Source: Lepidodermella squamata
Taxonomy: Eukaryota > Gastrotricha
NCBI GenBank assembly: GCA_047495785.1
Contig: JBLDXI010000003.1
Coordinates: 3,410,001-3,474,000, forward strand
Length of the DNA stretch: 64,000 nt
Direction: 5' to 3'
Made by a program: the position numbers and the translations under genes. This document shows, in pieces, positions 32,103 through 43,685 of the stretch. Position 1 is the first letter of the stretch. Every line of letters starts with the position of its first letter. Below the pieces are notes generated by a model. It made no database searches. It was not told the DNA's origin and worked only from the letters and a program-made list of their open reading frames with translations.

Positions 32103-34217
32103 GACTAAAACACAGACCTAGAAAAATAATTCACGTTATTTTTACTGACTAATTCAATTAAAATGAAGCAAAAGCAAACAATGTTCAAGAGTACAATTGA
32201 TAGCAATGACTCGGTTATAGGTATTGCAGCTTCAGGGTTTATAGGTATCACATGTGTTGAAAAGTCGCGTGGAAAGCCTCCAAAATGGTGTCAATAATTT
32301 GTAGAAAACAGCGCGTGCTTTTTTGGAGTCTGACTCGGTTTGGGTCCACACCTGTTTCCCAAAATTGATAGCACAAGCAGACAATAAACAGGACGACATT
32401 TATTTGCTTAAAAAATAACATACATCTGCTGGTTAAAACCTTTTCATGGCGGGATTTTTCCAACTCAGCAAAAAAATGGAATTTTTGAAGAGGAGAAAAC
32501 GGCACCGTATCCTGGACAAGGGACAGATGCGCGTATTTCCGTTTCTGATTAAACTGAAACTTTCAATCCCGCCAGTTTTAAAAATGCCTATAGACTAATC
32601 TGATGACTTATTTGAATTCAAGTTTGAGTTCATTTGAAATCGTCAACAAGGCTACTGTTTCGTCAGTTTTTGAGAAAATTGAGACGACAAAATTGGAAGT
32701 CGATTGGACCCTGTCCGACACACCTGTGAAGTGAAATAGACAAAAAATAGCATAGGTCATAGGTATACTTTTCTTATCTATCTGTTTGAATTTGAAAAAT
32801 TATTCAAAATTATTTGATTCCGAGAAGGGACAAGGTATACATAACAAGGTGATATATCAGTTCAGATTTTTCAAGAATTTGTTGATTGTTTGTTCTATTT
32901 AATTATTTCAGATGAAAGGAAGTCAAAAAATGTTAAACTCGAAATAACAGCATACGGCGTAGCAGCGCAAGCGACAAAACAGCCGTTAAATGATCTCAAA
33001 TCAACTCAGTTGTACCCAGTTGTACCGAAATTCTTCCGATTTGTTATTTCCAATTTCCATAGACAAGAGTCCCGAAAAAAATTCTCCGGGGGTTTTCGCT
33101 ATTGATTCAAAATATCCCAAAACACCCTAAACAGTGTCGGTAGAAAACCCTGAAAAATAAGCACAAACACTATGTATAAATAAGACCCTAGGGAAGGCTG
33201 GTTTCGAGGAAAAACTCACATAATAAGGCGAGGCGAAGCCGAGTCTTATTATGCGATTTTTCCGAGGAACTAGCCGTACCGTGGGCCTTATTAGACATAT
33301 TACTCAAGGCGAAGCGTTCACCGTTCCCGATAAAACTGCAATTTAAATGGAAAAATGTGACATAATAGGTGATTTTCTGGTGTGAAATTCGACTTTAAAA
33401 AATCAACCTTAAAACTGTACGATGAAAACGGCATTTTTGAACGAATTTCATGCTGAAACAAGAAAGGTGATCTCGCTTCGCTCGAAGAGTTTCAAATGCT
33501 TTGTCTCGCTTCGCTCGATGAAATCAGCGTCCCCTCGCTTTGCTCGGGCGAAAACCTTGCCCCGTGATGCTCGCTGCGCTCGCGTTTCACGGCGGGGCAA
33601 GGTTTTCGCACCTTCGGTGCTCACTGTAAAAATGAAAAAATCCCCCTTAAATAAGCGGTTTCTTATTATGTTATTATGTTATTATGTAAGCTTCGCCTAG
33701 AGTAATATGCAATACATTAAACTTTGACCTTGGAAGCCTCCGACATTTTTTATTGCTTTCTGGCTATCTTTCAAAGTTTTTACCGGCATTGTTCAGGTTA
33801 TTTCCGGATATTTCAAATTAATCTTAGTGAAAACACCTGTTTTTTTCTTTCGAATGTTCGTTGGGGTTATATGTAAGCAAGATCTCAAACGGCCCTGAGA
33901 AATTTCGTTTTTACCTTCCAAATGGGAAACACTCTGTATTGGCATACTTTCCTTTTTCGCATTCAACAAAAACCCGAAAAAATATCGGAGTGTCTCTTTT
34001 TTATTAATTTTTCATAATATAAATCGATCGGATATAGGAACTCAGCATGCATTTTCGAATATAGGATGTCAATAGTAAATAGTGTATTAGTAGCAGACTG
34101 AAATCTTGCATATTCATCGTATAATATTTACATTTTTCGATAAGCAATACTCATTTTCGATACAATAATTTGTGCGATTAGGCAATCTGATTAAAATTAA
34201 ATTTATTGTAATAAGAT
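32103..34217. other. Large intergenic region with a nested-hairpin element
   Basis: The clear feature is the 414-bp inverted-repeat element at 33296-33709. A short GCGACAAAACAGC motif near 32970 resembles the arms of the element at 10223. No gene was seen; the open frame at 33422-33700 lies inside the element. Confidence 0.55.
33296..33709. mobile_element. 414-bp inverted-repeat element with nested hairpins
   Basis: The ends CATATTACTCAAGGCGAAGC (33296-33315) and 33690-33709 are complementary with one mismatch. Inside are near-palindromic CTCGCTTCGCTCG units (about 33473, 33506) and a long hairpin with arms GCGAAAACCTTGCCCCGTGA (33548-33567) and 33587-33609. The interior is GC-rich against an AT-rich background. 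It looks like a non-autonomous DNA element. Confidence 0.65.
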
Positions 34218-36053
34218 TCAGATGTAAATTTTAGTGCCAACCGGCGCCACGTGCCGCTTCTTGACCAGATGATGAGGCTTTTCGTTTTGAGCCAACTTGA
34301 CTTTGCGCAGTTTTCGGAACATTTTCCCAAGATTCTTAATCGCCCGAAATTGATTGAGGTCTATTCGAGAATCTGACTTGTGGTGATGGTGCTTCTTCTC
34401 ACCAGTACCGTGACGCTGAACGATAGGCTTAACCTCAACAGGTGGTTCCGCATCATCAGTTACCGGAACTTTCTTGGCCCTTCTAGATTTCCAAGAATTT
34501 TGCAAGGTTGGAGGTGCTGGGGTCGCCGTTGTCGTAGTTGTAGTTGAAGTCGTAGTTGTTGTTTCTTCAACAGGAGTTGGGGTGGTATCAGCAATACTCG
34601 ACTCACCTTCGTGCGACGAGAAGACGTTCACGACGATAGCCGGTGGCTTCTCTGCCTCAGCCTCAGATGACTTCGGCTTCACAACTTCCGGATTATTTTC
34701 TGGTTTTGGCGGGTGTTTTCTGGCGACCTTTTTCTTCTCAGATTTTCGCTCATTATTGCCGCCTGAATTTGAGAAGATTTTCTTAGATTTAATAACTTCA
34801 ATCTGGCCAGATCCTTTCAACTCTTTCGGCGGGATGTCCTTCTCGTTGTAAAATCGCTTCGATTTAATGAGTTTCAACTCGTAAGACACGCCGTTTGAAG
34901 CCTTGTAGTGTTTCGATTTTATCTTTTTGAACTCGACAGCGGCTGGGGGGTTCCGACCATCATCTCGCCACTTTGTCTCCTCTTCGTCGACATTATCCGG
35001 CCCACGGGTGATTAAGCTGGGTTCAGAGGTGACTGCGGTTGCTGACGGCGTAATCGCTGTTACTGCAATGGCTGTTGCTGTTGGTGTGGCTTGAGATGGA
35101 TCCACTCCACTTTGCTGACTCAATTCAAAATCGCCGGAATGTCCATTACGTGATGCGTAATTGTGCCTCCTCGATCGATGTGCACTGGAGACTGCCGATA
35201 AACAAAAAAATATATTAAAAAAAATGAGAGAGAAATTCGAACATGATTACCGCAAGTTTGGGCAATTTCGGATAAAACCATGTTTTTCGGGGTTTCAAAA
35301 TCAGTCTCAATTCAGTCTCAAAATTTATAATATTTGAGGCAAACATGTTTAGGTTAATTTCAGATTTACCTGCAAATTTTTGTGATTTTACGATTTTAGC
35401 CTGATTTTTGGTGATCGAAAACATGTTTGCATCAAATTTGAATAAATTTCGACTCTCATTTGCATGTAGAATGGCATTGAGAGTTTTCAGTTTTTATTGA
35501 CCCTCAAATTTCGGAAAAAATTATGAATAGGTGGTGCATCAACTAATTTTCAAAAATAATGGGAAAAATACCCGCGTTTAAATTAAGTCCGTAATCACCC
35601 GATTTTCACCTGCCAAATGAAGTTACAGCTTATGACTTATGAAATTTCTTAAAAATAAAATCTTGCTCCAATAATCCCGAGAATTGCGGCATTCGAAAGC
35701 TCAATAGAAGGGCAATTTATGCCTCAAACCTGGTGTTTTTATCACACGGGATTGCAAAGCTTTTCGCCTATAAAGACGAAGTTTCCAAAGTTACCCTGTC
35801 CAAAATTTTCTTGCGCTCCGGTAGAATATAGTTTATTTTGTTTTTTTTGATAACTAATGACTGATCCTGAAATTTACAAATGACTTGAAAATGGCAACTT
35901 GCCAGGTAAAATCAAAATACAAGATTAATAGCTACTGCTTGAATGCAGAAAAATCTGAGATGCCGGAAACCGGTGGTATAAAAATTATTTATTAGAGTGA
36001 AACATACCGATTGCTAGGCTTGCGATTATAGCTAGAACCAATAGTGGCCGCAT
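34218..36053 (-). CDS. Secreted basic protein with three IKSK strand repeats
   Basis: Exons 36008-36053 and 34218-35191 encode 339 residues; the intron is unusually long at 816 bp. Exon 1 is a signal peptide (MRPLLVLAIIASLAI) in phase 1. The mature chain has an Ala/Thr-rich start, then three similar strands (VEFKKIKSKHYKA, YELKLIKSKRFYN, IEVIKSKKIFS). A Pro/Glu region, a Thr-rich run (TTTTTSTTTTTTATPAPP) and a His-rich segment (KKHHHHKSD) follow, ending with a basic helix (IKNLGKMFRKLRKVKL). No cysteine is visible in the mature protein. An E-box lies upstream at 36240. The IKSK repeats may be a small beta module; the function is unknown. Confidence 0.86.
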
Positions 36054-36514
36054 TTACGATAATTGCCCTGCAATATCAGAAGAGATGGTGCAACATCTAC
36101 GACGAAAAAGGTCAACAACGCGATAAAATAATTATTTGAATGAAGGTGTATAGCTAGTGTGAATTTTTCATGAATGGAAACATATCGGTGTCAAGCCAAT
36201 AACAAGTTACGTTTTAGAAAATAGTCGCGTGCCGTGTCGCACGTGATTAAATAAATGTTTCGAAAACATGAAGACGTTTACCATGCGTTTACCTCAAACT
36301 GTTATTTTCAAGATGACGAAAACAATAACAAAATGTACGTGTAAAAAATCTCAACAAGAAAAGCACAACATTTGACCAAAATTATTTCCGGATTTATTGG
36401 AATCCAAGTTGGAATGACATTTTTCAGACGAAAATCGCCAGATCGAGAAAATAAATAAATTAAAGATTAAATACACAGAAAAATCAAAGGCTTTATCATT
36501 CAAGACTCGTCAAT
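36054..36514. other. Upstream region of the 34.2-kb gene
   Basis: CACGTG at 36240-36245 within a GC-rich patch is the only recognisable element. The remainder is AT-rich. Confidence 0.5.
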
Positions 36515-37948
36515 TCATTCGTCATTGTCTTTCTTGTTAGGTTCGCTGTTAGCCTGAGGCTTGGGCGTTTCTTTCTTCTGTTCCAGCATGACCTTGGCCC
36601 GTTTTCGACGTAAATACTTGCGAGCTTTGATCAAGTCTGACATATCCGAAATGCTGAGAGAAAACGACACCTCAGAAGCGCTCTTATTCTCGCCACTTCT
36701 CTCGATCGAGCGAGGCGGCTCAGGCTTGGGCGGGTAAATAATTCTCGCAATGCCAGGCTCATCGTCACGCTCGTCACGCTCTTCACGCTCGGCCGACTTC
36801 CTGCCGTAGAAATTTGCAAGTTTACGAGCCCGAGACGATGATCCAGATGAAGCAGAAAACTTTCTCGTTCGTTTCTTCGGCTCACTGGCCTGGTTGGACT
36901 CCGACTTTTTAGGCCCCTTAGGATTCCGTTTGCCACGACTGAAGCTGCCGGATTTCGAGCGGCTTTGCTGCCTTTTAAACGGTCTAATTTTCTTCGGCCT
37001 TCCCGCATCAGATTTACGTCGAATAATCTTCTTTTTGGGTGGAATTTTTACCGGCCGCTTCGATGGAAGTTTCCGCACTCCTTCCAGAGAATCCTTCTTA
37101 GGTTGCTGCTTCGGTTTCTTGGCTGGGAAAAGCTTGGTTCTTTTAGCCTTGCTACTTGAAGCCGGTCTAACAAGCTTTCTCTTCGCTGGCTTTTTCACAG
37201 GCTTGACGATTTTATTCTTGTTAACAACATTTTTCTTGACTGGCTTTTTCGGACTTGGCTTCGGCGGGGTTCGTTTCTTCTTGGCTAGCTTATTCGGGAT
37301 TGAGTCCGAGAACCTTCGGCCATCTTTCAAGAATAATTTGCCTTTTCGCGAATTGTTAGCGGCTTTTTTCACTGGTTTCTTCCCATGCTTCTCCGGCAGC
37401 TTTTTCGGAATCGATGCAGACGGTTTACGCGATTTGTTAGCTGGACGAGGTTTCTTCGAAGGAATGCCAACTTCAGCCGAGTAAATCGAGTCGACCCATT
37501 TGGGTCGGTTTTTACGTTGGACCTTTTTCTTAGGCACCTTTTTGGCTGGTTTCTTCCGAATTTCACCAAGAGATATCTCACTCGAATGGACGCTTCCTCT
37601 CAGTTTCATGATCAGCCTTTGAGCTGAAAGAGAAAGCTCAGATTGGTCGCAGGGCTTCGAATTTTTCGGTTGAGCTTTCGGCCTTGAAGATGAAGGCTTC
37701 TTGCCAGGTCCCGACCGACCATCGCTTTGTTGACGGCGGTAATTTTCAACTGGCTTCTTATTTCGAGGGGCATTTTCCGATGAATCAGCTGCAGGTGCCG
37801 AGCCGGCGTCTGACTTTGAGCTGGCAACATCTCCAGCCTCAGCTTTATGAAAAAAAACCCAAATTTTAAGGTGGAATTTTCAAAATTATGCGAACTAACC
37901 TAGGCAAAGCAGGAGAAAAACTGCGGCAGTGAATAATAAAAGCCGCAT
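36515..37948 (-). CDS. Secreted Lys/Pro/Ser-rich basic protein with SD-KARK motif
   Basis: Exons 37900-37948 and 36515-37842 encode 458 residues. The signal exon reads MRLLLFTAAVFLLLCL in phase 1; the acceptor is ATAAAG. Most of the chain is repeats of short KKPxKK, KPSxSIPKKL and RKFSxS-type motifs, extremely basic and probably unfolded. Near the C-terminus it has a distinct segment, EVSFSLSISDMSDLIKARKY, that matches EVSFSTSLSDLSDIVKARKH near the N-terminus of the 720-residue protein encoded at 39785-42391. That makes it a shared module between two neighbouring genes. The charge suggests binding of acidic polymers such as polysaccharide or mineral, which is inference. Confidence 0.86.
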
Positions 37949-38411
37949 GCTCGGCCTGCTAATAAAAATATGTGAAAAATAATTCCTATAATACGTGAAA
38001 AATTAGGATAAAAAACCGAAAACGTTCTCGAAATTAACCTCAAGAACGTAAAACGCTGTGAGGTTCGCACGTTTCCTCATTATTAAACCACGCGCCTCGT
38101 CATGTTGTTTTTTCCTAAACACGCGATCTGGATAAAGGATTGTGAAAAGGTTCTTAATTTCAGCAGACCAACATTTGACCGGATTTGAAGCCAAAAGTGC
38201 ATTTTCCCAAAATTTCTGAAATTTGACCATAAATAAAAAAATAGCCGACCCTAACATTCTATACGTGATTTCCAGTATAAGGCCTATGGCCATCCCTTCC
38301 AAAAAAAAATGTTCGAAATTCCTTTTGGTGATCAATAAATATTTTGTTTCGAAAATCAACCTGTAACCCAGATGATTATTTTATTTATCGATTATCGAAT
38401 ATGAACCAAGT
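37949..38411. other. Short intergenic region
   Basis: AT-rich sequence between the basic protein gene and the glycosyltransferase-like gene. No E-box or C/EBP site was found. Nothing else was seen. Confidence 0.5.
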
Positions 38412-39408
38412 TTAGCAAATCGGGGAACAATTTTTAATCAAAGCTAATTCGGGATGATTTTCGATATTTACATCAATCGGATTAAACGCTTCTAAGACGA
38501 AAGTTTTGTTGGAAGCAGTCGTAAGCGTTGGCTTCACGTGTCTGCCCCAATTAAACATTGGATCCGGCCATATTGTAACATTCCACGTTTTTGTCAACAA
38601 ACTAAAAACAGTTTGGTCATGTCTATTCATAATGAAGTCGGGTTTATCTTTTCGGAAAAGGCTGGCTGAGCTTGAGACGATTCTTGGATCCTGCATGTAA
38701 GTCAGCCATTCGCTAACGAAAAGAATAGCTCGAGGAGTTCGGCGAAAAAAGCTGAACCCAGCTCGAACTTGGGCAGTTTCCGCCACCCTACCAGAGTCAG
38801 GCATACCCATCAAAATGAAAGAATCAGCTTTGGACCATTGCCATTCTGGAAAGCCCTGGTAAAACGCTACTACGTCAGCTTTTATCCGATCCTTTGAAAA
38901 ACGATTCATCAGCATTTGTAAAAAAAAGTTAATGAAAGCCAACCTGAAGGCATAAGTAAGGTTCAAATGAGCTGATAATGTCCCAATCCGAATCAAGGTA
39001 GAATAAATAGTCATTTTTTCTCATTGCGAGAAGTGTGTTGAAAATGATGTAGGGTTTCCACATCCATAGCCCATATCCGAAACCTTGGTCGAAAATGGCT
39101 TTGTTCCGCCTTCGAAAATCTTCGTCGATGAATGCAGGCGAGAACGTTACGCAAACATCGGCGCCATATTTTAAGGCGGATTCACAGCTTGCCTTTAACC
39201 GGGAGCCGTAGCTATTCGGGTTGCTGCCGAAATTTACGAAAATCAGCCGATTTTTTGGCGAGCATGATTTTTGAACACTTGAAGATCGATATGTGACCTG
39301 TATGCCGGGTGAATATACAAATTCTTGGTCTTCGAAAATATTCAAAGCTAAAGCTGATAGGGAATTAATGAAAAGAATGAAGTGTATCGCGAACCAGATG
39401 ATATACAT
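38412..39408 (-). CDS. Glycosyltransferase-like protein with DxD motif
   Basis: Exons 38944-39408 and 38412-38891 encode 314 residues; the 52-bp intron ends TTTCAAAG and restores CLQ|DRIK in frame. The N-terminus is a signal anchor (FAIHFILFINSLSALAL), giving type II topology as in Golgi enzymes. The core GYGLWMWKPYII...YLFYLDSDWD has the Trp-Lys-Pro and DxD elements of GT-A-fold transferases, where DxD binds the metal and sugar nucleotide. Later MNRHDQTVFSLL fits the acceptor-side region of such enzymes. The donor sugar cannot be told. It stands out from the repetitive neighbours as an ordinary globular enzyme. It could modify the secreted proteins around it, which is speculation from position only. 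Confidence 0.75.
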
Positions 39409-39784
39409 TTTTCTGGCCTAGAATTTTCCACGGTGCTGCTTTGTCTTGGTGGAAGAGTATCAACCCACGTTTTCCGACCCATGTTTAAGTATTAATGTAA
39501 GCGATCACGCGGGCGATAGCAATAAGTGTATGATAAATATTTCATAGGCTCAATAAGTAAGACGCATAGTCTGAGATTGAACCCGCCAACGGACCGAGCT
39601 GCAGTAATTGATCAAATTCGATGATTCATTCAAAAAAATGGAGACGCAAAAATGGGTTTTATTCTATAATATATGATTATAATTCGCAATCGGAAATACA
39701 TTTTTTCATCAGTATCATTTCTTTCAATTTCGACTCAAAATGAAAATAAATTATTATTTCAGCGGGACATTGTCACTCGAATGT
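39409..39784. other. Intergenic gap
   Basis: 376 bp, AT-rich, carrying the 5' flank of the glycosyltransferase-like gene and the 3' end of the next minus-strand gene. Nothing else was seen. Confidence 0.5.
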
Positions 39785-42391
39785 CTAATGGTGATGATAA
39801 TCGGCGTAGGGGTTGAAGTTTTCGCGACCCTGGTAGTCTCCCGAATAGTCGTAAGCGCCGAAGAAGCCCTGGCGATGGTCGTCGTAGTAGTAATTCTCCC
39901 TCTCCTTGCTCAATTCACACTGCCCGCCACTGACAGACTTTGCCTTTTTCTCACGCTTCGGCGCTGATTTCTTGTTGTAGCCGGACTTTTCTTCATCGTA
40001 ACTGCGAGACTTTGGCTTGGTGTAGCTTTTCTTCTCGATTTTAGGGTGGGACTTCTTGCCGTACGAGGCCTTTTTCTTCGGAGCCGAAGCCGACTTGCTG
40101 TAGCTGCCGGACTTGGAGACAACTTTCTTGCCCTCGTACTTTTTACCTTGAGTCTTCTTGCCCTTACCCTTGCCCTTCACAGAGGCAGATTTCGATCCTT
40201 TGCTATAGCTACCGGAGCCGTAGCTCTTCTTAGGCTTTGCGGCCTTTTTTGTAGGTTTTTTCGCCTTAGAGTAAGAGGCAGCCTTCTTGCCATACTTGCT
40301 GGGTTTCTTGTTTTGCTTCGGGGCGCTGTAAGACCGATCCTTTGAGACGGAGACAGATTTCCGGTAGTCATGAGTGCCGCGGGAAGCATTAGCATTGGCG
40401 CGTTTGCGGCCGTACTTAGCTCCAGCCTTGCGGGCGTGGGCAGAGTCGGAGACGGAAGTCTTCTTGTTGCTGGCCTTGTACTTGCGGGCATTGTGGGCAG
40501 CGCGGGAGACGGAAGCCGAGGCACGGCGTTGGTGGGCCTTGTTGCGCTTCGCCGACTTCGAGGCAGCAGCGGCAGTGGCAGCCGAGTCGTAGGACGCATA
40601 GGCAGCGGAGTGGGCCTTGCGAGCCTTCTTGCCGCCGGCCTTCTTTCCGGTCTTTTTGCGGGTAGCAGTGGTGGCAGCGCCATCAGAGTCGTAGTAGCCG
40701 AACTTCTTGGAAGACTTTTCTTCGCTGAACTTGTTTTCCTTGTTGTGGCCCTTGTCGGCGAAGCCCTTCTTCTTGAACTCAACCTCATCTCCAGTCTTGT
40801 CATGGTCCTCGTCCTTGGTGAAACCAGCCTTGCGTTGTGTGTGAGATTTACCGAATTTCTTGCCTCGCTTGTGCTTCTGAGCAGCAGCAGCTGCGCCAGA
40901 GTTGTAGGACGCCTTGCCGAATTGCTGGACAGCTCCAGAACCACTGGCGCGGAACTTGCGGCCACGGCGCTTGCTGCCGGCCTTCGATTTCTTTTGGTCG
41001 TAGGCAGAGTCGCGCTTGCCAGCCGAGGCGTAGCTGGCTGAGGCGCGTTCGCGGTTGGCAGAGCGGTTCTTGATAAACTTGCGCTTGTCGCTGGTCTTCT
41101 TGTTGTGGGAAGCATCGGCCGAGGCGTAGTCGACGGCACCGAATTCAGCTGCAGCTGAGGCGGATTTGCGGTCGTAGATGTCGCGTTTGTCGACTGAGAC
41201 AGAGTACGAAGCCTTCTTACCTCTTTTGCCTCCCTTCTTGTAACCTTCTTTCTTGAATCCTTTAGTACAAAAATATTTAGATTTAGAAGATAGAGTGGCT
41301 ATTGGGTGTCACCTGACGAACCAGCACGCTTCTTATTGTAACCACTTTTCTTGACTTCTTTCTTTCCCTCGCCTAAATCAATTCTTCATTAGAATATAAC
41401 TGGAGAAGTGTTATACTATTTCTTACTCTTAGACACTGACTTCTTGTAGCCGAACGAGCGATTGCCGTAAGAGACTGACTTGGAGACAGACTTGGAGGCC
41501 TTCTTTCCACCATAATGGCCAGATTTCTTTTTCGCCGGAATGGCCTTCGGCTTCTTGCTCTTGCCGTATGAAACCGACTTCGTATCAGATTTGCTGTTGG
41601 AAACCTTCGGCTTCACGACCTTCTTGCTCTTCTTCGGCGCCTGCTTCTCCTTAGGAGCAGCTTCAGGGGTGTAAGCGCTCTTCAGACGGATGGCACTAGG
41701 GTTAAATCCGCCCTTGCTTGGCTCTTGATAACCGCTGTTCGATCGTTCACTGGCGCTAGCAGATCGGCTGTCGCTCTTCTGAGCCTGGCGTGTCTTGTGG
41801 TTAATTGCCCCACGACGACGACCTACAATAAATTATATGAATCATTAATTATTTAATTTTCCCGTGTGGATCCGAAAATTCCCAGCTTTGGTAAAACGAG
41901 AAAGAAAAATTGAGAATTTTCAGCTCAAATTTTGAATAAAGATTGGAATTTGAAATGGGTTTTTCAAAGTGGAACCCTGAATTTGAGGCTAAAAAAGGTT
42001 TTTCGAGGTTAATAATATTGAAAAATTCGTCTTGACCTTAATTTCCGGTCTAATTAGGTCACCTAGGAAATTGTAAAAAAAGCGGCTCGATTTTGATTAG
42101 AGTGACTCACCATGTTTGGCTTGGTTTTTCTCCTCGCTGCTGTCGATGCTGGTTGAAAATGAGCCAGAGTTGTACTTGCGGCCTCTCAGCTCTAGCAAAT
42201 GTTTGCGAGCTTTCACAATATCGGAGAGATCGGACAAGCTGGTCGAGAACGAAACCTCAGTATGAACCTTGCGTCCTTTCTTCGCAAATGCTGTTGGCAG
42301 AAAATTTGAGACGAAATTGAACAAAAAATCTCAACTAACCATCAACGCAAGAAAACAGCGCTAGCGCGAGTAGCGCGAGATAAAAACGCAT
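39785..42391 (-). CDS. 720-residue secreted Lys/Ser/Ala-rich DKGH-family protein, longest group-I member
   Basis: Five minus-strand exons (42340-42391, 42111-42290, 41427-41822, 41313-41372, 39785-41259), all phase 1 at their junctions, give 720 residues. The signal peptide is MRFYLALLALALFSCVDA. The N-terminal extra part, absent from the other two group members, contains EVSFSTSLSDLSDIVKARKH, then SVSYGKSKK-type repeats. From about base 41200 it is nearly identical to the 348-residue protein at 46097: SVDKRDIYDRKSAS, ADASHNKKTSDKRK, AAAAAQKHKRGKKFGK, then VEFKKKGFADKGHNKENKFS and RRASAS. The C-terminus is another SYGK/SYSK repeat region ending in an acidic Tyr-rich, His-rich tail (DYSGDYQGRENF). 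This appears to be a fusion of a family core with extra repeat modules. An E-box (42518) and TTGCGCAA (42530) lie just upstream. Confidence 0.88.
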
Positions 42392-42517
42392 AATGCCTAG
42401 AGAATTAAATCCGAAATTTCGGGGAAAATAAGTTGTATAAAACTGTCTCTAATCGAACTAAAACATAAGTCTAGTTGGCTGATAATTTTTTGAATGAACA
42501 GATTTTTTCGAATTAAC

Positions 42518-42537
42518 CACGTGCCGGTGTTGCGCAA
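42518..42537 (-). promoter_or_regulatory. Paired E-box and C/EBP-like site
   Basis: CACGTG (42518-42523) and TTGCGCAA (42530-42537) sit six bases apart, 127-146 bp upstream of the start codon of the 720-residue gene. Both are perfect palindromes for bHLH and C/EBP-type bZIP factors respectively. Confidence 0.5.
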
Positions 42538-42784
42538 GCTGAAAAATTCCGACCATTGAAAACAACGCGTGCTCAGCTTGTTTTTTAAAAAACGGCGGGC
42601 GGGTTGTAATTACAACAACAAGAATCGGCGCGCGATTGCTTTCGGAACAGTTGACCTGGTTTTTATGCTGTGTTTACGCAGGTGAAACCGATAATTGGAA
42701 TTCAGAAAAAAATTGGATAAAAATTACGCAATGGAGACGAAATTAACCCGAAAAATGATCTGCCTTTTTCTGATGCCAAAGATA

Positions 42785-42935
42785 ATTTATTTTTAGCTAC
42801 ATACCTGGTACAATCGTATAGGTAAATAACTCTTATTTCTTTGTTTTCCAGACAGCTGTTATCGGAAAAATCCCTGATTTTAACTATTGATACTTAAAAT
42901 CGATGTCGTTCTGCAAGATTTAACCGACACATTAT
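42785..42935 (+). repeat. Dispersed fold-back repeat, degraded copy
   Basis: Contains TATCGGAAAAATCCCTGATT and AAATCGATGTCG in the family order. The edges are uncertain. Confidence 0.55.
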
Positions 42936-43685
42936 CGAAATTGTGATGTTAAATTCCGAATTATTCAACCTAACAGAGTGAGCTCTCAAATAAAAAATAA
43001 AGACTTTGACTCTAACGTGACGATTCTCATATCCGTGACCCCATGATATCCGTGGGTCACGTGAGTCGGGTCACGGATCACGGGTCGCGGGCTTGGACCA
43101 GTTTGACCTATATTTCTGATTAGCTCTCCTTTATGGAACCTTTATTGAATCGACATTGGAAATTTTCAACTGTGGAAATCTTAAATTCTTTTCCGGAATT
43201 CATTACAAATCCGTTTTTATTGTTGGTTATTAGGTTACCAAAGGTCGTTAAAATTTTTGTTGAAAACAAGCTGTGCACTATGTCAGTGTAAAATTATATT
43301 TTCTTGGGCTAGCAGTTGAAATTCGAACTGAAATTGGCTACTTTTGATTATCGGCTCTCTATAGGTTGGCGGCTTCTTCGAATCAGGCTTTGATATTACA
43401 ATATTTTACTCTTTCGAGGAAGCCTGATGAAATAAAGGCATTAACGGAAATCAAGGTCAACAAAAAGCATTGGTATAATGTTGCAATTTTCTTTTATTCC
43501 TGTGTTCGAAAATATTTGATTAGTTCCGAACATAGAATCTCACCATAATAGCTCATATATAATTGAAATAAAAATCATTCAATATTCAAAATCGATAAAT
43601 CGATTCGAAACATGCATCTCTGTAATTTTGATCACAAATAAATCGAAAAATATCGCTCGAATCAGTCGTGACTAGTGTTTGGATT

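Larger units (their letters stand above)
42392..43685. other. Intergenic region with promoter and repeat fragment
   Basis: The first 150 bp is the promoter of the 720-residue gene. A degraded copy of the dispersed repeat lies at about 42785-42935. A patch of repeated GGGTCACG motifs is at 43020-43095. No gene was seen. Confidence 0.55.

Noticed and set aside
33422-33700. 92-codon open frame
   Set aside because: It is built from the hairpin units of the inverted-repeat element and has no relation to a protein.
40177-41139. Arg/Pro/Ala-rich 320-codon minus-strand frame
   Set aside because: It is a wrong frame of exon 5 of the 720-residue gene. The true frame matches the paralog at 46097 and continues across four introns.
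43020-43095. Patch of repeated GGGTCACG motifs
   Set aside because: It is short, imperfect and with no consistent spacing; I could not tell it from simple sequence.
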